The notes beneath the pieces are model-generated. The model saw nothing but the letters and a program-made list of their open reading frames with translations. It ran no database searches and was not told the origin of the DNA. A DNA stretch of 9,614 nucleotides from an uncultured Bacilli bacterium (GTDB taxonomy: Bacteria > Bacillota_I > Bacilli_A > RF39 > UBA660). This document shows, in pieces, positions 5,055-9,614 of the stretch. A program made the position numbers and the translations under genes. The DNA lies in assembly GCA_944363755.1 (NCBI GenBank), contig CALVVC010000035.1:1-9614 (forward strand). Reading direction: 5' to 3'. Each line of letters begins with the position of its first letter. Within the stretch, counting starts at the first letter, position 1.

Positions 5055-5919
5055 ATTCTTTAGTTCTTTCTACACTTGTTAAATAATAAAATCCATCTTC
5101 ATTAAGAGTATAAGTATATGTGTATTGCTCTAATTTATCTTTATTATCTTCTATATACTTATTATAAGTATTTTCTCTTTTCTCACTGTTATTAGTTGTA
5201 TTTTCATTAATAAGTAATTCTCCTAAAGAAGTAGTTTTATTATAATCTTTATACATTTGATTACTCATACCATCTAAATAAACTACAGCACTTACTATTT
5301 CTATTCTATCACTATATTTAGTAGCACTTATTATTTTTTCATGTACACTAAAGGCACTAGTACCACCACAACCTACTTCTTCTCTTGTACTATATCCTTG
5401 ATATGTTTCATCATATGTTAATATAATACAATCAGTACTATCTGTTATTTGATTCACTCTTTCATAGGTATTAGGCCCAAATGTTCTTTCATATAAACTT
5501 TCTAGGGTTTCTTCATCTAATACTGTTATTTGGTCATTAGTTTGTCTTAAATAATCAGGATGTGTTTTCATTTCACTAAACCATTGATTAGATAATAAAG
5601 TAAATTTCTCATCATTTGTCATTTCACTTACTTTATAACCACCATCTCTATAAATTTGTGTTTCTGGTCCTATAGATAGATGATGGGCATTATTAAATAA
5701 GTATTTAATGTTTGAATTTTCAGGGTCAAGCTTTACTCTTGTATCTTTTTCTTTATTATCATCTTTAGAATTGTTTTTTTCTACTTGTTCATTTTCTACT
5801 GTATTATTATTAAGTTTTATAATATCTTTATCTACTAAAATGTAAAATACAAGTCCCATAATACAAATAATTAATAAAACTATAAAAACTATTAAGCCAT
5901 TGTTTTTCTTTTTCTCCAT
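5053..5919 (-). CDS. Membrane-anchored extracytoplasmic protein of unknown function
   Basis: The 288 residues begin with a basic stretch (MEKKKNN), one hydrophobic helix (about 8-29) without a clear signal-peptidase or lipobox site, then a low-complexity Asn/Lys/Glu/Asp linker (36-65). The type II anchor topology puts residues 65-288 outside the cell. The outer domain is mixed alpha/beta, with two cysteines, Cys164 and Cys184 (in GCGGTSAF), that could form a disulfide. I recognise no catalytic motif. Its place next to a peptidoglycan-precursor operon is suggestive, but a terminator lies between them, so it is a separate transcript. Start ATG 5919 is preceded by TAGGAGAG at slightly long spacing (about 10-12 bases). 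No convincing promoter is visible in the 84 bases between the operon terminator and the start. Confidence 0.7.
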   Translation of the reverse strand: MEKKKNNGLIVFIVLLIICIMGLVFYILVDKDIIKLNNNTVENEQVEKNNSKDDNKEKDTRVKLDPENSNIKYLFNNAHHLSIGPETQIYRDGGYKVSEMTNDEKFTLLSNQWFSEMKTHPDYLRQTNDQITVLDEETLESLYERTFGPNTYERVNQITDSTDCIILTYDETYQGYSTREEVGCGGTSAFSVHEKIISATKYSDRIEIVSAVVYLDGMSNQMYKDYNKTTSLGELLINENTTNNSEKRENTYNKYIEDNKDKLEQYTYTYTLNEDGFYYLTSVERTKE

Positions 5920-6003
5920 AATTAATTCACTCTCCTACTTTTATATTAACACAATTTTTATAATAACAGTTATATAAACAAGTATTTTTATGTAAATAAA
6001 TGT

Positions 6004-6034
6004 AAAAAACTGCACTAGGAGTCTAGCACAGTTT
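6004..6034 (-). terminator. Rho-independent terminator of the murF-ddl operon
   Basis: On the minus strand a 12-base-pair stem (AAACTGTGCTAG against CTAGTGCAGTTT, with two G-T wobbles) and loop ACTC is followed by TTTTTT. It begins four bases after the ddl stop codon. Confidence 0.9.
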
Positions 6035-6038
6035 ATTT

Positions 6039-7259
6039 TTATTTGTTTTGTAGTTTACCTTTCATTCCTTTTAAACCATTATGAGCGAATCCTTGTAAAA
6101 TGTTGGTATTAAAAGAATGTGTTTTACTTTCGCGTTTTTTATAATCTTTAATAGCAATACTAATCATATCATCTAATAGTTCTGTGTAATCTTTTCCCTT
6201 AGGGTCCCATAAATAGAAGGCAAGGGAACCTGGTATTGAGTTAATCTCATTAACATAAACTTTTTTAGCTTTACTATCAATTAACATATCAATACGAGCA
6301 TCTCCACTACTTCCTAGGGCTCTAAATACTTTAATAGCAAGTTCTTCTACTTCTTTAGTCATTTTATCAGTAAGATCTGCTGGTATTTTTCTATCGGCAG
6401 AAGCCATACCTTTTGAGCCTTTAAGAGGTGTCATTTTAGCACCAAGTTTTCCTTTAACTTTACCACTACCAACATATTTTTCATCATATGTTAAGAAAGC
6501 ACTCTTAGATAATACTTCTTCTATAACACTTGTCTCTTGGTTTTCATAATTACCTAAAACAGAGATATTTACTTCCATTAAGTTTTTAACTACTTCTTCT
6601 ACTACTATTTTACTATCATAATTAATTGCTTCTTCAATAGCTTTAATAAGTTCATCTTGATTTTTAGCAACACCGATACCTACACTACTTCCAGTTGTAG
6701 CTGGTTTAACAATAACTGGATATTTTATCTTCTCTACTCTTTTAATTACTTCATCAGGATTATTCTTATAATCTGTATCATAAAACCATACATAACTTGG
6801 AACTGGTAGTTCATTAGCTTTGAAAATATCTCTCATATAAGCTTTGTCTTGTGATACTACAGCACTATATACATTAGGTCCAACATATGGAATACCTACT
6901 GTTTGTAAATAGCCTTGTAATACACCATCTTCTACATTAGTACCATGAGTAATTGGGAATATTACATCTAAATCTGTAACGATCTTTTTAAATAATCCTT
7001 TACTTTGAAGAACAAAAGCTCCATCTTTTTTATATAATACTACATTACTAGCATATTTCTTTATTAAATCTAAATCACTATATACTTCAACATCCATTAA
7101 CATATTGCCAGTATACCATTCTCCATCTTTTGTTATATAGATAGGAATAATATCATATTTTTCTTGATCTATTTTATTCATGGCTTGAACAGCTGAAATT
7201 ATACTTACTTCATGTTCAACAGATTCACCACCAAATATTACACCTAATTTTATTTTCAT
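6039..7259 (-). CDS. ddl: D-alanine--D-alanine ligase (long form)
   Basis: Ddl joins two D-alanines with ATP to give the D-Ala-D-Ala end of the peptidoglycan stem. The ATP-grasp signatures are clear: GGESVEHEVS (10-19, Glu15), HGTNVEDGVLQG (105-116), VKPATTGSSVG (184-194, serine of the triad), YDEKY (258-262, Tyr262 in the omega loop, as in true D-Ala ligases rather than D-Lac forms), ARIDM (321-325) and metal ligands in NEINSIPG (337-344). Oddities: the usual NTxPG[MF]T is NSIPGSLAFYLW, about 20 extra residues follow the omega loop (263-290, Gly/Lys-rich), and a C-terminal tail of about 35 residues brings it to 406 against a usual 300-370. Active-site residues are intact, so activity is likely; second-substrate specificity is less certain. 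It starts 12 bases after murF with an AGGAG-type ribosome site, in one operon. Confidence 0.93.
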   Translation of the reverse strand: MKIKLGVIFGGESVEHEVSIISAVQAMNKIDQEKYDIIPIYITKDGEWYTGNMLMDVEVYSDLDLIKKYASNVVLYKKDGAFVLQSKGLFKKIVTDLDVIFPITHGTNVEDGVLQGYLQTVGIPYVGPNVYSAVVSQDKAYMRDIFKANELPVPSYVWFYDTDYKNNPDEVIKRVEKIKYPVIVKPATTGSSVGIGVAKNQDELIKAIEEAINYDSKIVVEEVVKNLMEVNISVLGNYENQETSVIEEVLSKSAFLTYDEKYVGSGKVKGKLGAKMTPLKGSKGMASADRKIPADLTDKMTKEVEELAIKVFRALGSSGDARIDMLIDSKAKKVYVNEINSIPGSLAFYLWDPKGKDYTELLDDMISIAIKDYKKRESKTHSFNTNILQGFAHNGLKGMKGKLQNK

Positions 7260-7271
7260 TTTTATCTCCTC

Positions 7272-8888
7272 CTACTTTTCATTATATGTATCAGGTAAAT
7301 CATTTTCAAATAAGGCATATATTTCTTTCTTAGTCTTTATACCTCTTATAAAATTATATGCTTCTTTTACATCATTGTAAACAATTAAATTATCCATGTT
7401 GTATTTTGCTTCCTTTAACCCTTCTTTAATAGGTAAAGTTCTCTTTTCACCAATTAGAACTACATAGTCAGCTTTACTAATTGTAGCGATTTGTTTACCA
7501 AACTCTTTATTAAGTTTTTCTTTTTTTTTTCCAAGTTCTATCATTCCTGGAGTTACTACTACTTTTAAACCCGGCATCATAGATAATACTTCTAAAGCAC
7601 TTTTAGCACCTACTGGATTTGAGTTATAAGCATCATCTATTTGATAGAAGTAACCCATCTTCTTAAGTTCTAGTCTATGTTCTACTTGTTTAACGTTTCT
7701 AACGGCTTGTTGTAATTTAGTGATAGAAATACCAAATTCACGTCCTAAAGCAAGTCCTGCTAAAATATTATAAACATTATGTTTTCCTAATAGTTTAGTT
7801 TCAAACTCATATTTTTTCTTATCACCTTTAAAAGTAACATTAAATGTTGTTCCTACACTAGAGCATTTAATATCGCTAGCATGAACATCAACATCTTTCT
7901 CATCTATTCCTATCCAAAGTATTTTACATTTATTTTTTAAGTCATAACTTACTTGTTTAGGATCATCTTTATTAAGAACACCTACTCCATCAAGTGGTAA
8001 TGATTCAATAAGTTCAAATTTAGTCTTTTGAATGTTTTCTTCACTACCAAAACTCTCTAAATGTGCAGTACCAATTCTTGTTAAGATACCATATTTAGGA
8101 TGAACTAAATTACATAAGTCTTTTATTTCTCCTCTAACATAGGCTCCCATTTCAGCGATAAATACTTCTGTAAACTTATCTAAGTGATTATTAATTGTAA
8201 TAATTAATCCATAAGGAGTATTCAAGTTACGTGGAGTTGGAAGTGTAGCATACTTAATATTTAAAATATCTGCTAAAATATTTTTACTACTTGTCTTACC
8301 ATAACTACCTGTTACACCAATAACTTTTAAATTAGGCATACTCTTTAACTTTTTAACAGCCATACTCTTAAAATGATGATATACATATTTTTCTAAAGTA
8401 TATTTATTAATAAAGTTAGCAAGTAAAATTACAAAAGTATTTAGATAAGTGAAAAGTATAAAGATAAATATTAAGAAATGACTAATTAATAAATTATCCC
8501 TATAAATTATTATTAATACAATTGGTAGTAAATATAAAATGCTTGTAGTTACAATTAATCTTTTAACTCTTGCTGTTATTACTAAAGGTTTCTTTACTTG
8601 TTCATTTTTTAAATTATTTCTAAATTTAATTACATAGATTATATAAATAATAATTGCTAAGATATTTAAGATTAAACTTATTGTTTTATCATTAATTAAG
8701 AAAACATTAGCGATAGCAGCAATTAAAACTATTAATAGTTCTAGTGAAAAGAAGTTATTACTATTATTAACGACCCATTTAATATAACGATTATTTTCAT
8801 TATATAAATTTTGTTGTAACATATGTAAACTTTTTTTAGATTTGATAATTATTGCTAATATGGCAACTAAAATTAAAAGTATTTCCAT
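7272..8888 (-). CDS. murF: MurF-type Mur ligase with N-terminal membrane domain
   Basis: MurF adds D-Ala-D-Ala to the UDP-MurNAc-tripeptide with ATP. The 538-residue protein has about five hydrophobic helices (2-16, 48-64, 69-88, 112-129, 135-158) where classical MurF has its UDP-binding domain 1. The Mur ligase core follows: P-loop GVTGSYGKTSSK (191-202), TPRNLNTPYG (218-227), AEMG with Glu246, HLESFGS (276-282), KTKFELI with a candidate carbamylated lysine, KHNVYNILAG (369-378), EHRLE (403-407) and DDAYNSNPVGAKSAL (418-432). The C-terminal domain has VVVTPGMIELG (443-453) and ends ALFENDLPD, not the classical KGSR. Such membrane-fused MurF forms occur in low-GC Firmicutes. They suggest the reaction is held at the membrane, possibly on a lipid-linked or altered substrate (inference). 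Its GGAGGG ribosome site lies inside the last codons of the hydrolase one base upstream, so translation is likely coupled. Confidence 0.88.
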   Translation of the reverse strand: MEILLILVAILAIIIKSKKSLHMLQQNLYNENNRYIKWVVNNSNNFFSLELLIVLIAAIANVFLINDKTISLILNILAIIIYIIYVIKFRNNLKNEQVKKPLVITARVKRLIVTTSILYLLPIVLIIIYRDNLLISHFLIFIFILFTYLNTFVILLANFINKYTLEKYVYHHFKSMAVKKLKSMPNLKVIGVTGSYGKTSSKNILADILNIKYATLPTPRNLNTPYGLIITINNHLDKFTEVFIAEMGAYVRGEIKDLCNLVHPKYGILTRIGTAHLESFGSEENIQKTKFELIESLPLDGVGVLNKDDPKQVSYDLKNKCKILWIGIDEKDVDVHASDIKCSSVGTTFNVTFKGDKKKYEFETKLLGKHNVYNILAGLALGREFGISITKLQQAVRNVKQVEHRLELKKMGYFYQIDDAYNSNPVGAKSALEVLSMMPGLKVVVTPGMIELGKKKEKLNKEFGKQIATISKADYVVLIGEKRTLPIKEGLKEAKYNMDNLIVYNDVKEAYNFIRGIKTKKEIYALFENDLPDTYNEK

Positions 8889-8889
8889 T

Positions 8890-9614
8890 CTATCCCTCCA
8901 TAAAATTATTTATAATATTTATAACTTGTTGTAGATTTTCTAAATAAGCATAGTGTGTTCCAGGTAAAACTATTAAGGCTCCGTCTTGAAGTAATTCTTC
9001 TAAAAGTTTTGCTTCTTCAAGGGGAGCTGCTTCATCATACTCTCCCCATATCAAAAGAGTTGGAACAGTTATTTTTTTAGCATAGTTAGATAAATCTTCA
9101 TTAACTGTCTTAACTAAGATTTCTCTCATTCTTGGACTTGCATTTTTATAGTCAGTAGACCCTATATAGTTTTTAGCAATCTCGGCAATCTTACCCATTC
9201 CAGGTAAAGTTTTTGCTTTCTTTAACATTTTTTCTTTTAGAGTTAATCCTTTTTTAGTTCTAACACAAGGTGCCCCAAATAAGACAACTCTATCTACTTC
9301 ATATATTGATGCATAGACTATAGCAACTCTACCTCCAAAAGAGTGTCCTATTAAAGTAGGTTTCTTAATCTTTAACTTTTTCACTAGCTCATGGACTAGT
9401 TCGGCATAATCAGATACTGTCCAAACTTCATCTGGTTCAGCACTTTTTCCGTATCCTGGAAAATCTAATATTGTAATATGATATTTACAAGATAAGGGAT
9501 TACCAAGTGGTTCCATCATTTCAATATTTTGACCCCATCCATGTAAAAGTATAATTTCTTTACCTTTAGGATTACCATATTGTATGTAATTTACTTTATC
9601 TAAGTTAATCTTTT
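8890..9614 (-). CDS. Alpha/beta hydrolase, 5' end outside window
   Basis: The open frame runs without stop to the window edge; about 240 residues are visible, starting KINLDKVNYIQYGNPKG. An internal Met pair at 9517-9522 is not the true start, because the oxyanion-hole motif LLHGWGQN lies upstream of it. Further family marks are FPGYGKS, nucleophile elbow GHSFGG (Ser), WGEYDEAAP with the acid Asp near the end of the core, and GTHYAYLE with the catalytic His. The cap region is short and lysine-rich. This is the fold of soluble esterases, haloperoxidase-like or MhpC-like hydrolases; the substrate cannot be told. It is the first visible gene of the murF-ddl operon and ends one base before murF, so it may serve cell-envelope metabolism. 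Confidence 0.88.
   Translation of the reverse strand, partial: KINLDKVNYIQYGNPKGKEIILLHGWGQNIEMMEPLGNPLSCKYHITILDFPGYGKSAEPDEVWTVSDYAELVHELVKKLKIKKPTLIGHSFGGRVAIVYASIYEVDRVVLFGAPCVRTKKGLTLKEKMLKKAKTLPGMGKIAEIAKNYIGSTDYKNASPRMREILVKTVNEDLSNYAKKITVPTLLIWGEYDEAAPLEEAKLLEELLQDGALIVLPGTHYAYLENLQQVINIINNFMEG

Noticed and set aside
5920..6003. Promoter for the membrane-anchored protein
   Set aside because: Several TATAAT-like strings exist but none has a -35 at proper spacing, so I do not assign one.
1..9614. Mycoplasma-type code with TGA as tryptophan
   Set aside because: Tryptophans checked are encoded by TGG and no gene needs an internal TGA read-through.

Overview
The window is a strongly AT-rich bacterial segment with Firmicutes-type ribosome binding sites (AGGAGG variants) and short intergenic gaps. 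Tryptophan is read from TGG in the genes I checked and I saw no in-frame TGA used as a sense codon, so the standard bacterial code fits. The protein mix (TspO, collagen-like GXT protein, membrane-fused MurF, long Ddl) suggests a low-GC Firmicute / Bacilli-related lineage, possibly an uncultured gut or animal-associated one; this placement is inference. No rRNA, tRNA or CRISPR was seen, and no gene-free stretch exceeds about 120 bases.

Left part (1-1978, all minus strand): a 3'-truncated adenylosuccinate-synthetase-like gene, preceded 20 bases upstream by a Ppx/GppA-like ASKHA phosphatase gene, then a VOC/bleomycin-resistance-like gene. The PurA-like protein has Ser where PurA has its catalytic Asp, the same position that is changed in phage PurZ enzymes of diaminopurine synthesis, but keeps the catalytic His and Gln. 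This pair is the most unusual content. A 16-base direct repeat between the phosphatase and VOC genes may be a remnant of a mobile-element end.

Middle part (1979-5055): a collagen-like surface protein gene (plus) with a possible sporulation sigma-K-type promoter; a TspO/MBR membrane protein (minus) sharing a bidirectional terminator with it; a GT2 glycosyltransferase with C-terminal TPR-like repeats (plus), which could plausibly glycosylate the threonine-rich collagen-like protein; and a kinase-fold-like protein of unknown function (plus) with a near-consensus promoter and its own terminator.

Right part (5053-9614, all minus): a membrane-anchored extracytoplasmic protein of unknown function, then a tight cell-wall operon read right to left: alpha/beta hydrolase (5' end outside the window), membrane-fused MurF-like ligase, and D-Ala-D-Ala ligase, closed by a rho-independent terminator. 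Ddl makes D-Ala-D-Ala and MurF adds it to the peptidoglycan precursor, so these two act in successive steps.
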